Assembly: GCF_900112425.1 (NCBI RefSeq)
Contig: NZ_FOLP01000002.1
Location: 248,001-312,000 of the forward strand
Direction of reading: 5' to 3'
Source: Variovorax sp. OK212
GTDB lineage: Bacteria; Pseudomonadota; Gammaproteobacteria; Burkholderiales; Burkholderiaceae_C
Length of the DNA: 64,000 bases
Under the pieces are notes generated by a model. It was not told where the DNA came from. It searched no databases and saw nothing but the letters and a program-made list of their open reading frames with translations. This document shows, one piece after another, positions 17,426-24,812 of the stretch. The position numbers and the translations under genes were made by a program. The first letter of the stretch is position 1, and each line of letters starts with the position of its first letter.

Positions 17426-18109
17426 TCAATCGCGGAGAATCCTTGCCGGATACTTGGCATCGAACATCTTTTCTTCGAGCCATTCGCACAAGTACTCTAC
17501 CTGCTCGATCGCTTTCATCAGCTTGTCGCGAGAGACGTGAACCGAGGGCGACATGAACAGCGCCGGCTCGTCGCCTTCTTCAAACAGCGCGGCCTCGCGC
17601 TCGCTCATGAAGAACGGCCGGGGATATCTCTGCCTATCCTTCTCGGCGTGGGTCACTCGCACCGACGTGATGCTCTCTGGATGCTGATCCCGATTACGGG
17701 CCAACACCACCTGCTCGATGATATCCAGGTCCGCCGGGCATCGAGTCCAGTCGATGCCCGCACACGAGGCCAGACAAGCGCGATAGCCGCCGACAATCCC
17801 TTCGTTCTTGAATTCGACCTTGAAGGCCTTGCCGCAGTTCAGGCCAAGGTCGCGCTCCCAGGTCCGGAAGTAGAGCTGCAGAGATGCCGACAGCATGGAC
17901 AGGCAACAGCGGCCAGTGACTTCCCGCAGTTCGTCCGCATCGATCCACTCGCTGAGAAACGGCGGCTCTCCATCTTCGCTGTAGGGAGGCACATAGGGCT
18001 CTTCCTCCGCTTCGATCTTTCGGATGATCTCGTTGAACGGACTCGTCCCATGCTCGTAAAACTGGCGGATGAGGCGCGTACGATCTTTCAAGAAGAACAG
18101 AACATCCAT
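17426..18109 (-). CDS. Hypothetical protein, 227 residues
   Basis: Start set at the ATG at 18109 (MDVLFFLKDRTRLIRQFYE), which has GGAGTGAG directly upstream; the open frame continues further but is Arg-rich. The protein is acidic and mostly helical, with the segments FNEIIRKIEAEEEP and LQLYFRTWERDLG. It resembles uncharacterised proteins found in scattered proteobacteria. It converges on the preceding plus-strand gene with one base between their stops, an unusually tight arrangement. No function can be given. Confidence 0.6.
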   Translation of the reverse strand: MDVLFFLKDRTRLIRQFYEHGTSPFNEIIRKIEAEEEPYVPPYSEDGEPPFLSEWIDADELREVTGRCCLSMLSASLQLYFRTWERDLGLNCGKAFKVEFKNEGIVGGYRACLASCAGIDWTRCPADLDIIEQVVLARNRDQHPESITSVRVTHAEKDRQRYPRPFFMSEREAALFEEGDEPALFMSPSVHVSRDKLMKAIEQVEYLCEWLEEKMFDAKYPARILRD

Positions 18110-18299
18110 ACTCACTCCTTCCTTGACGACGGTGGCGCACTCGCGCTCGATGCGACGGGGGCCACCGACGAGCAACGGCGGTCCATCACGTTCAGGACGA
18201 CGCGCTGCAGCCGTACAGGCCACTCTGCAAGCCCACAATAGCGGCTGATGCGCGCATCCGCCGCCGCGCCCATACCCCACCGCATCCTACAGCTCTGCC

Positions 18300-19085
18300 A
18301 TGCCCACTACTAACCCGCCAGAAGCGCGTGCTGGCTCGCGCTCTGTCATCAGACGCTCCAAACCCGAAGACATCGCGCTAATCCGTTCCTGGTTGGAGGC
18401 GGAAGATGCTGCTGGCGTGCACGGCAACTTTCTTTGCAACTGGTCCGTCATTGCACGAGCCCATGAGGACCAAGAGCTGCTTGTGTACATAGACGGCAAG
18501 ACTGGACTGCCAGTTGCCTTCCAACTCGGGCGCCTGCTGCAGTCAGGAATCCTGCAAGTCAAGCAAGACTTCCGAGGCCGGGGAATCGGCAAGAAGATGG
18601 TTGCCTACTGCGTCAATCTCGCCCGACACAAGGGCGAGGATCTCCTGGTCATTCAATGCAAGCCGTCTTCATCGATTCCGTTTTGGCAGCGCATGGGCTT
18701 CACGCTGATCCCTGATAGTGACCCGCCGAACAAAGCCTATAGAGTCTTGGAGCGAAGGCACGACCTGCCCGCAGTCGGCAAGCCTGTAGACGTAGTCATT
18801 CGGTTCTATCCGGAGGAAAGAAAATGGCGAGATGCCTGCGCTGCGCTCGTGCAGCTTGCGGCGTCAGGGAAGGAATTGCCGGACGGCGTGATCCAGCTCG
18901 ACCGCCGAATTTCCTTTCATGAAGACGCCTACCCACTCGCCCGAGATGTCGTTGTCGAGGCTGAGGTCAATGGAGTTCGCCAGTTTATCGACAAGGCCAA
19001 ATACCGCGAACTTCAACAACGCGGCGTCACACGGTGCAGGAATGGATGGTTCATTGACCAGATTCGCCCCGAAGAAAGTCATTGA
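18300..19085 (+). CDS. GNAT-family N-acetyltransferase with C-terminal extension
   Basis: A 261-residue protein. The acetyl-CoA-binding motif QDFRGRGIGKKMV lies near residues 88-100, followed by the PFWQRMGF strand-helix that ends a GNAT core. About 100 further residues (from about 160) are not recognised. GNAT enzymes transfer acetyl groups to small molecules or proteins; some act as toxins or antibiotic-modifying enzymes, but nothing here picks a substrate. It lies between the defence-like genes and the conjugation module. Confidence 0.75.
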   Translation: MPTTNPPEARAGSRSVIRRSKPEDIALIRSWLEAEDAAGVHGNFLCNWSVIARAHEDQELLVYIDGKTGLPVAFQLGRLLQSGILQVKQDFRGRGIGKKMVAYCVNLARHKGEDLLVIQCKPSSSIPFWQRMGFTLIPDSDPPNKAYRVLERRHDLPAVGKPVDVVIRFYPEERKWRDACAALVQLAASGKELPDGVIQLDRRISFHEDAYPLARDVVVEAEVNGVRQFIDKAKYRELQQRGVTRCRNGWFIDQIRPEESH

Positions 19086-19140
19086 TCCATCGCTTCGCCG
19101 CAGTCTTTTCAGAGCGATTTGCATCCGCAACGCGCAGGCG

Positions 19141-19401
19141 TCACCCACCCGGGAGCGGTCTGCTCACAGCAGTGGGAGCGATTCGTTTGTGTCCCATCGT
19201 CCTGAACCCACGATCCCGCGCCATGAACGCCTCCAGCATGTGCGGCACCAGCGCAACGGCATCGACCCGCTCGCCGTAGGTCTGCGCGTGCATCGCCGCA
19301 TAGCGGTCCAGCGTCGCCTTCAGCTCCGCCGACAACGTGACAGTGAGCTTGACCGGTTCGATCTTGGGCAGCGGCCCGAGGCGAAGCTTGGCCGTGCTCA
19401 T
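19141..19401 (-). CDS. DUF2274 protein at end of trb operon
   Basis: An 86-residue protein with a ribbon-helix-helix-like segment (VKLTVTLSAELKATLDRYA). DUF2274 proteins regularly follow trbI in Tn4371-type conjugative elements, as here. Its start overlaps the trbI stop (ATGA), so it is the last gene of the transfer operon. Function unknown; a small DNA-binding or accessory role is possible. Confidence 0.75.
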   Translation of the reverse strand: MSTAKLRLGPLPKIEPVKLTVTLSAELKATLDRYAAMHAQTYGERVDAVALVPHMLEAFMARDRGFRTMGHKRIAPTAVSRPLPGG

Positions 19402-20666
19402 TGCGACGAACCCCGGGTGAAAAACAAGGGCTGATAGGGCCTCAGGATCAGATCCTTATTGACCATCACCCGCATTGGGAAACCCGGCCGGATCGTGAGC
19501 GTCGGCTGGACACTGAGGTTGCGCTTGGTGATCTCCTGGCCGACCTGGTTCACCGTGTCCTGGGCGCTTTCACGACCGGCGATGATCACGCGGTCCCCGG
19601 TGCCGCCGTTGATCGCGCGGGTCTCGGGCGCGGCCAGTTCGGCGCCGAGGCCCAGCAGCGTGGACAGCGCCGCACCGGCGAGGATGCGGTCCCAGTGCCA
19701 ATCGACGCCATCCTCCAGGCCAGCGTAGCCGGCCGGGTCGATGCCCGGCAGACGGTCCAGCGCCACCGAAGACGTGTCGGGCAGGATCAGCCGCGTCCAC
19801 ACCAGCAGCACGCGCCGCTGTCCGAAGGTCACCTGGCTGTCATAGCGCCCGATCAGGCGCGAGCCCTGCGGGATCAGCAGGTAGCGGCCGGAGGCAGTGT
19901 CACGAACCTCCTCGGTCACATTGGCGATCACCTGCCCCGGCAGGTCGGAGTTGATCCCTGTCACCAGCGCGGCCGGGATGATCGTGCCGGCCATGACCTG
20001 GTACGGCGAAGCCGGGAGCTGCAGACTTCCGGGATTGCGCGTGGCCGCGTCGCCCGCCTTGGCGACAAAGGACTCTTTTTGGTCTTGGCGGTTCTGCACC
20101 GCAGTGGGGTCGGCCGGCTGCGCCGGCGCTGTAGGCGCCAAGGCGCCGGCCAGCGCATCGAATGGCTGCACGGCGCGGGCCTCGCCAGAAGGCGCGGCCT
20201 GGGCAGGCCTGGCGCTGGCGCCGCCCGGGGCGCGGAAGAACACCCCCGAGCGTGCCGCCTCCTCGGCCGCCAACTGCGCCGCATGCGCCGGATCGACACC
20301 GCCCCCCGGCACGCGCGTGTCCATCGGCTGCTGCGATTTCACGATGGCCGGCCCCAGGTCGCCCGGCAGCGGCACGCCCAATTGAGGCACCGCGGACCGT
20401 GCGGGTAGCCCAGCGTAGTCCTTGGGCAACTGGTCCAGGCTCTCGGCCTTGGCGACGCGATCGACGTTGTACAGCTCGGCGGCCGGGTTGCGTTCGCGCC
20501 TGTGCGGCTGCAGCGACCACAGGGTCGCACCGAGCACCACGGCGGCCAGCGCGCCGACGATCACGGCCAGCATCCGCCGGTTCAGGCGCACCACCGGGCG
20601 CGGCGGCGCGCGCAACGCCATCGCCTCCGGGTCGGCCTTCGGCGGGACGTTGGCGGACTCGCTCAT
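19398..20666 (-). CDS. trbI: Conjugal transfer protein TrbI (VirB10-like)
   Basis: A 422-residue inner-membrane-anchored protein. There is one N-terminal membrane segment (about residues 31-50), a proline/alanine-rich periplasmic linker, and a C-terminal VirB10 domain with conserved segments such as IPAALVTGINSDLPGQVIA and IPQGSRLIGRYDS. It spans the envelope and links the inner-membrane ATPases to the outer-membrane core of the type IV secretion channel. It overlaps trbG and the DUF2274 gene by ATGA junctions. Confidence 0.92.
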   Translation of the reverse strand: MSESANVPPKADPEAMALRAPPRPVVRLNRRMLAVIVGALAAVVLGATLWSLQPHRRERNPAAELYNVDRVAKAESLDQLPKDYAGLPARSAVPQLGVPLPGDLGPAIVKSQQPMDTRVPGGGVDPAHAAQLAAEEAARSGVFFRAPGGASARPAQAAPSGEARAVQPFDALAGALAPTAPAQPADPTAVQNRQDQKESFVAKAGDAATRNPGSLQLPASPYQVMAGTIIPAALVTGINSDLPGQVIANVTEEVRDTASGRYLLIPQGSRLIGRYDSQVTFGQRRVLLVWTRLILPDTSSVALDRLPGIDPAGYAGLEDGVDWHWDRILAGAALSTLLGLGAELAAPETRAINGGTGDRVIIAGRESAQDTVNQVGQEITKRNLSVQPTLTIRPGFPMRVMVNKDLILRPYQPLFFTRGSSQ

Positions 20667-21691
20667 GATCCATTGCTCCCCGTCGCCGCACGGGACACGC
20701 CGTCGGTGCGCTCGATGCGCACGACTTCGGCCTTGCTGCCCTTGAAACCGCCCAGGCGCAGCTCTGCAGCGCCGAACAGCCGGTCCACCACGTAGTACGG
20801 CGCACGGAAGCGGTAGTTCACGAGCTGGCCGTCGCCCTGCGGGCCGATCACAAACAGCGGCGGCAGTTCGCCCTGCGCGATGCCGCCGGGAAACTGGATG
20901 TAGACCTTCTGCCCGTCATCGAAGGCGCGCAACGGCTTCCACGGCGGGCTGTCACCGTTGATCGCATAGCGGAAGCGGATGCTCTCCAGCGAGAGGCCCG
21001 CGTCCACGGGCGCCGCGGCCTGCGCCTCGCGCGCCTGCTTCTGGAGCGCCAGCATGCGGTCCTTCGGGTAGTCCCAGGACACGGATGCCATCCAGGCCTG
21101 CTGCGTCGAGGACAGTTCGACCAGGTAGGTGCGCCGGTTGGTCGTGATGACCATGTTGGTCTTCAAGCCCGTGCGGGTGGGCTTGACCATCACATTCACG
21201 CGCAGCGTCGATCCAGCGCCGCTCGCGGTATCGCCAACGACCCAGCGCACGGTGTCGCCGGCCGAGACCGTCACCAGCTCCTCGCCCTCCTGCAGCGCGA
21301 GGACGGTGACGCGGCCAGGGCTCGTATAGACCTGGTACAGCGCGCCGTCGGTGAAGGGCCAGACCTGGATCGCATTGACGTAACCCTCGCGCGAAGGCGC
21401 GATGCGGGCCTCATCGTTGGCCTTGGACACACGCACCTTCTCGTCGGCCGGCTCGGGCAGCAGCGGTGCGTCGGCCGCAGGCAGTGCCTTCATCTGCGCC
21501 GGCAGCGGCAAGAGCTTGGGCACCTCCACCACTTCGACGGGTACGGGCGGATCGGGCAGGCGCTGCGCCTGCACGGGTTCGTCCAGCGTGATGGTCGGCG
21601 GCGGCTTGCCCTGCGAGGCGCAGCCTGTGAGCCCTGCAATCAGCAGAGCCGGAAACACGTGAAGGCGCAACTGAGAATTCGTCGGGTTCAT
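20663..21691 (-). CDS. trbG: Conjugal transfer protein TrbG (VirB9-like)
   Basis: A 342-residue protein. Its N-terminus ends in the lipobox LTGC, suggesting a lipoprotein signal (unlike VirB9, which usually has a type I signal). A Pro-rich linker follows, and then a VirB9/CagX domain with the YLVELSSTQQAWMASVSWDYP segment. It forms the periplasmic and outer-membrane part of the mating channel with TrbI. Overlaps both neighbours by ATGA. Confidence 0.9.
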   Translation of the reverse strand: MNPTNSQLRLHVFPALLIAGLTGCASQGKPPPTITLDEPVQAQRLPDPPVPVEVVEVPKLLPLPAQMKALPAADAPLLPEPADEKVRVSKANDEARIAPSREGYVNAIQVWPFTDGALYQVYTSPGRVTVLALQEGEELVTVSAGDTVRWVVGDTASGAGSTLRVNVMVKPTRTGLKTNMVITTNRRTYLVELSSTQQAWMASVSWDYPKDRMLALQKQAREAQAAAPVDAGLSLESIRFRYAINGDSPPWKPLRAFDDGQKVYIQFPGGIAQGELPPLFVIGPQGDGQLVNYRFRAPYYVVDRLFGAAELRLGGFKGSKAEVVRIERTDGVSRAATGSNGS

Positions 21692-22395
21692 GGTTTCTTC
21701 ACTCCTTCGTTCGCATCAAGTTCGCGGCTCCACGACAGACCATTGACGTAGATGCCCAGGGGGTTCTTGCGCAGCCGCTCCTCGGTGCGCGGCGGCTGCA
21801 GGACGATGGACAGCACGGCAGTCCAGCGTTCGGTTCCGGCCGGTGCGCCGTTGACGTAGCCGCGCTCGATCCAGCGCACCTGGAACGAGGAATCGCTGGC
21901 GCGCACGACGCTGGTCACTTCCACCGCCACCGAGTTCTGACCGATGCGCGAGAACGGATCGTTGGTGCGGGCGTAGTCGTTGAGCGTGGCCGCGCCCCGG
22001 TCGGTCGCATAGTCGTAGGCTTCGAGCCAGTTGCGCCGCACGACGATGGGGTCAATGGACAGCGAGCGTACGTCGTTGATGAAGCGCGCAAGGTGGTGCG
22101 CGATCTGCGCATCGCCCGGCCGGTACGGCGTGGCGGCCTCGCCGACCGTGCGCACCTGGCCGGCCTGGTCCACCTCGATCACGTAGGGTGTGACGATGGA
22201 TTGCGCCGAGCGCCACACGAGGCCGCTGGCCATCAGCAGCGCCAGTGTCAGGGAGCCGAAGGCCATCAGGCGCCAGTTCTTTGCCTGCACGCGCGCGGAG
22301 CCGATGCGCTCGTCCCACACCTGCGCGGCCGCCTGGTAGGGGGTGACGGGCGCCGGCGTGTCCGAGTAGCGCACCTGGGGTCGTTTGAATCGCAT
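21688..22395 (-). CDS. trbF: Conjugal transfer protein TrbF (VirB8-like)
   Basis: A 235-residue protein with a short cytoplasmic tail, one membrane helix (about residues 47-65) and a periplasmic VirB8-type domain (NTF2-like) that includes FINDVRSLSIDPIVVRRNW. VirB8 proteins nucleate assembly of the secretion channel. Twelve bases separate it from trbL, and it overlaps trbG. Confidence 0.9.
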   Translation of the reverse strand: MRFKRPQVRYSDTPAPVTPYQAAAQVWDERIGSARVQAKNWRLMAFGSLTLALLMASGLVWRSAQSIVTPYVIEVDQAGQVRTVGEAATPYRPGDAQIAHHLARFINDVRSLSIDPIVVRRNWLEAYDYATDRGAATLNDYARTNDPFSRIGQNSVAVEVTSVVRASDSSFQVRWIERGYVNGAPAGTERWTAVLSIVLQPPRTEERLRKNPLGIYVNGLSWSRELDANEGVKKP

Positions 22396-22407
22396 GAAGG
22401 GTTCTCC

Positions 22408-23781
22408 TTAGCTGTCATCCCGAAGGCTGGGACTGGCACCGCTGCCGCTGCTGTCGCCCGAGCGCAGCGTGTGGGCCGCGACGGTTGCGCCGTGCGCGAT
22501 GCGCTGGTGGCGTTGAAGGCGTTGCGCCCAGGCGGGCGGCGCGCTGGTCGCGCTGTGCGCTGCTGAAGCATCGGCAGGTGCTGCCGATGCAGCCGCTGGC
22601 GGCGCGGTCGCCTCGGCCACGAAGTTCGCCACGCGGTCGCGCACGGCCTTGGCGCCCGAGGCGACGCGATCACCGACTGCCTCGGCGCCGCTGCGTGCGA
22701 CGTTGGCCAGGCCCGCGCCGGCAGCGCGCAGGCCGCTGCCACCCGAGGCCGCAGCTCCAGCCTGGTAGGCCGAGCGCGCGCCGCCAGCGAGCGTGCTGGC
22801 CGAACGCCCTGCAGCCGCTGCACCGCCGATCGCGCTCCGCGCCGCGCCGGGTGCCATGCGCGCACCGGCCGCGACCGCCGCACCAGCGCCGGCCACAGCA
22901 GCACCACCGGCGACCGCGAGCCCTGCCCCGCCGACCAGTGTCCCAGCTGCCGCGCCGGCACTGAGCTGCGGCGCGCCGGACACCAGCCCGGTGGCGATGC
23001 CCGGCCCGAAGATGCCCAGGCCAAACAGCGCGAGCGAGGCCAGCATGATGGTCAGCGCGTGGTCGATGCTCGGCTCGGTGCCCGGCGGAGCAGTGAACTC
23101 GCCGAACAGCCCCGTGCCGATGCCGACGATCACGGCCAGTACCAGTACCTTGATCCCCGCAGACACCACGTTGCCCAGCACCCGCTCGGCCAGGAACGAG
23201 GTCTTGTTCCACAGCGCGAAAGGCACCAGCACGAAGCCCGCGAGCGTCGTCAGCTTGAACTCGATCAGCGTCACGAAGAGCTGCACCGAGAGCACGAAGA
23301 AGCTCACGATGACCACCAGCCAGGCGAGGCCCAGCACGATGATCACGTCGAGGTTGGCGAAGATCTCGGGGAAGCCCGTCAGGTCGCCGATCTGCGTCAT
23401 GATCGGCCGCCCGGCGTCGATGCCGACCTGCGCGAGGCGACCCGGCTGCAGCAACTGCGCCTGCGTCAGCGCTGAACCCGAGGCGGTCAGTCCCAGGCCA
23501 GCGAACGAGCGGAAGACGATGCCCGCGAGCGAATTGAAGTTGCCGATGATGTAGGCGAAGGCACCGACGTAGAGCACCTTCTTGATCAGTTTGGCGATCA
23601 CGTCGTCACCGCCGCCGCCGCTTGCGTTGCTCATGGCCCAGAACAGGCCAGCGAGCGTCATGTCGATCAACACCAGCGTCGCCGTCAGGAACGCGACCTC
23701 GCCGCCGAGCAGGCCGAAGCCCGAGTCGATGTAGCGCGAGAAGACGTCGAGAAAGCGGTCGATGACGGCGATGTCGTTCAC
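22408..23781 (-). CDS. trbL: Conjugal transfer protein TrbL (VirB6-like)
   Basis: A 457-residue polytopic inner-membrane protein with about six hydrophobic segments in its first 300 residues and a long Ala/Gly-rich, low-complexity C-terminus. The start is taken as GTG 23781 (NDIAVIDRFLDVF), preceded by an AAAGGA; the open frame runs upstream into trbK but without coding character. TrbL/VirB6 forms part of the inner-membrane translocation pore. Confidence 0.88.
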   Translation of the reverse strand: MNDIAVIDRFLDVFSRYIDSGFGLLGGEVAFLTATLVLIDMTLAGLFWAMSNASGGGGDDVIAKLIKKVLYVGAFAYIIGNFNSLAGIVFRSFAGLGLTASGSALTQAQLLQPGRLAQVGIDAGRPIMTQIGDLTGFPEIFANLDVIIVLGLAWLVVIVSFFVLSVQLFVTLIEFKLTTLAGFVLVPFALWNKTSFLAERVLGNVVSAGIKVLVLAVIVGIGTGLFGEFTAPPGTEPSIDHALTIMLASLALFGLGIFGPGIATGLVSGAPQLSAGAAAGTLVGGAGLAVAGGAAVAGAGAAVAAGARMAPGAARSAIGGAAAAGRSASTLAGGARSAYQAGAAASGGSGLRAAGAGLANVARSGAEAVGDRVASGAKAVRDRVANFVAEATAPPAAASAAPADASAAHSATSAPPAWAQRLQRHQRIAHGATVAAHTLRSGDSSGSGASPSLRDDS

Positions 23782-23785
23782 GGCA

Positions 23786-24070
23786 TCATTCCTTTGGTGC
23801 CGACTCGGCCGCCGGGGGCGCCGGTGGCTTGACCGGATCGCCCGCATACGGCGACTGGCCGCTGCCGAGAAAGCGTCGCCGCGTGGCCTCGGACACGGCG
23901 CTGCACTGCGCATCGCCGACCTTGGCGTGGTCGACCTTGCAGGCTTCGCGCAGTTCCTTCAACCGCTGTGGATTGGCGGCCAGCGACTCAACGGACTCGA
24001 TGGGCGCGGGCGTCTTCTCGCAGGCGGCAAGTGCCAGCGCGAACAGGCTGAGGATCAGGATTCGTTGCAT
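23786..24070 (-). CDS. trbK: TrbK-like entry-exclusion lipoprotein
   Basis: A 94-residue protein starting at ATG 24070. Its signal sequence ends in a lipobox (LALAAC), and a short polar domain with two Cys (EACKVDHAKVGDAQC) follows. Small lipoproteins of this type between trbJ and trbL are the entry-exclusion (TrbK) proteins, which stop a cell receiving a second copy of the same element. Four bases separate it from trbL. Confidence 0.78.
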   Translation of the reverse strand: MQRILILSLFALALAACEKTPAPIESVESLAANPQRLKELREACKVDHAKVGDAQCSAVSEATRRRFLGSGQSPYAGDPVKPPAPPAAESAPKE

Positions 24071-24083
24071 GGCGGCCTCTCCC

Positions 24084-24812
24084 TCAGTTGCCATAGAAGT
24101 TGACGGCCGCGGGCGTGTACGGCGTGCCATCCCCCTGGAAGCGACGGCGCACCTCCCGGGCGCGCTCCTGCACGGCGACCTGGCGTGCCTGCTCCAGCGC
24201 AGCCGCACGATCCTGCGTGATCTGGAGCTGCTGGGCCTGCATCGCCTGGCGCGACTGCAACGCGAGCAACTGGTTCGTCGCCTGCATCGCCTGCAGCGCG
24301 CCGACGGCCGACTGGCTGCGGCTCACCAGGTCGGTCAGCGTGCGCTCGTCGGCGGCGAAGTTCTGCGCCGCCTGCGACTGCACCTTAGTGGCGGTACGCA
24401 GCGCTTCCAGCGAATTGCGCCAGCGCGTGCGAGCATCGACGGCCATCTGCGTGCCCGAGATCGCGGCCGTGTACGAGTCGGGATAGAGACGGCGGAAGTC
24501 CGACTCCATCTGCGAAACGTTGAAAGCCAACCCCTGGGCCTGCTGGATGAGTTGGTTCGTGGCCGACAGCGCGGCGCGCAACTCGGCCAGCGCACTGAAG
24601 TCCAGTCCCGTCAGGTTCCGGGCCTGGTTGGTCAGCATCTGCGCTTCGTTCTGGAGCTGGCGAATCTGGTTGTTGATCTGCTCCAGCGTGCGCGCGGCGG
24701 TGAGGATGTTCTGCACGAGGTTGGTCGGATCGATGACCACCCATTGCGCGTATGCGCCCGGGGCGAGCGCGGTGAGGATGGCCGTGACGGCGGCCAGCAA
24801 GGTCTTCTTCAT
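24084..24812 (-). CDS. trbJ: Conjugal transfer protein TrbJ (VirB5-like)
   Basis: A 242-residue secreted protein. The signal peptide (MKKTLLAAVTAILTALAPGAYA) is followed by a long alpha-helical, Gln/Ala-rich body containing TLEQINNQIRQLQNEAQML, as in the TrbJ/VirB5 minor pilus proteins. The start at 24812 overlaps the trbE stop (ATGA). Confidence 0.9.
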   Translation of the reverse strand: MKKTLLAAVTAILTALAPGAYAQWVVIDPTNLVQNILTAARTLEQINNQIRQLQNEAQMLTNQARNLTGLDFSALAELRAALSATNQLIQQAQGLAFNVSQMESDFRRLYPDSYTAAISGTQMAVDARTRWRNSLEALRTATKVQSQAAQNFAADERTLTDLVSRSQSAVGALQAMQATNQLLALQSRQAMQAQQLQITQDRAAALEQARQVAVQERAREVRRRFQGDGTPYTPAAVNFYGN

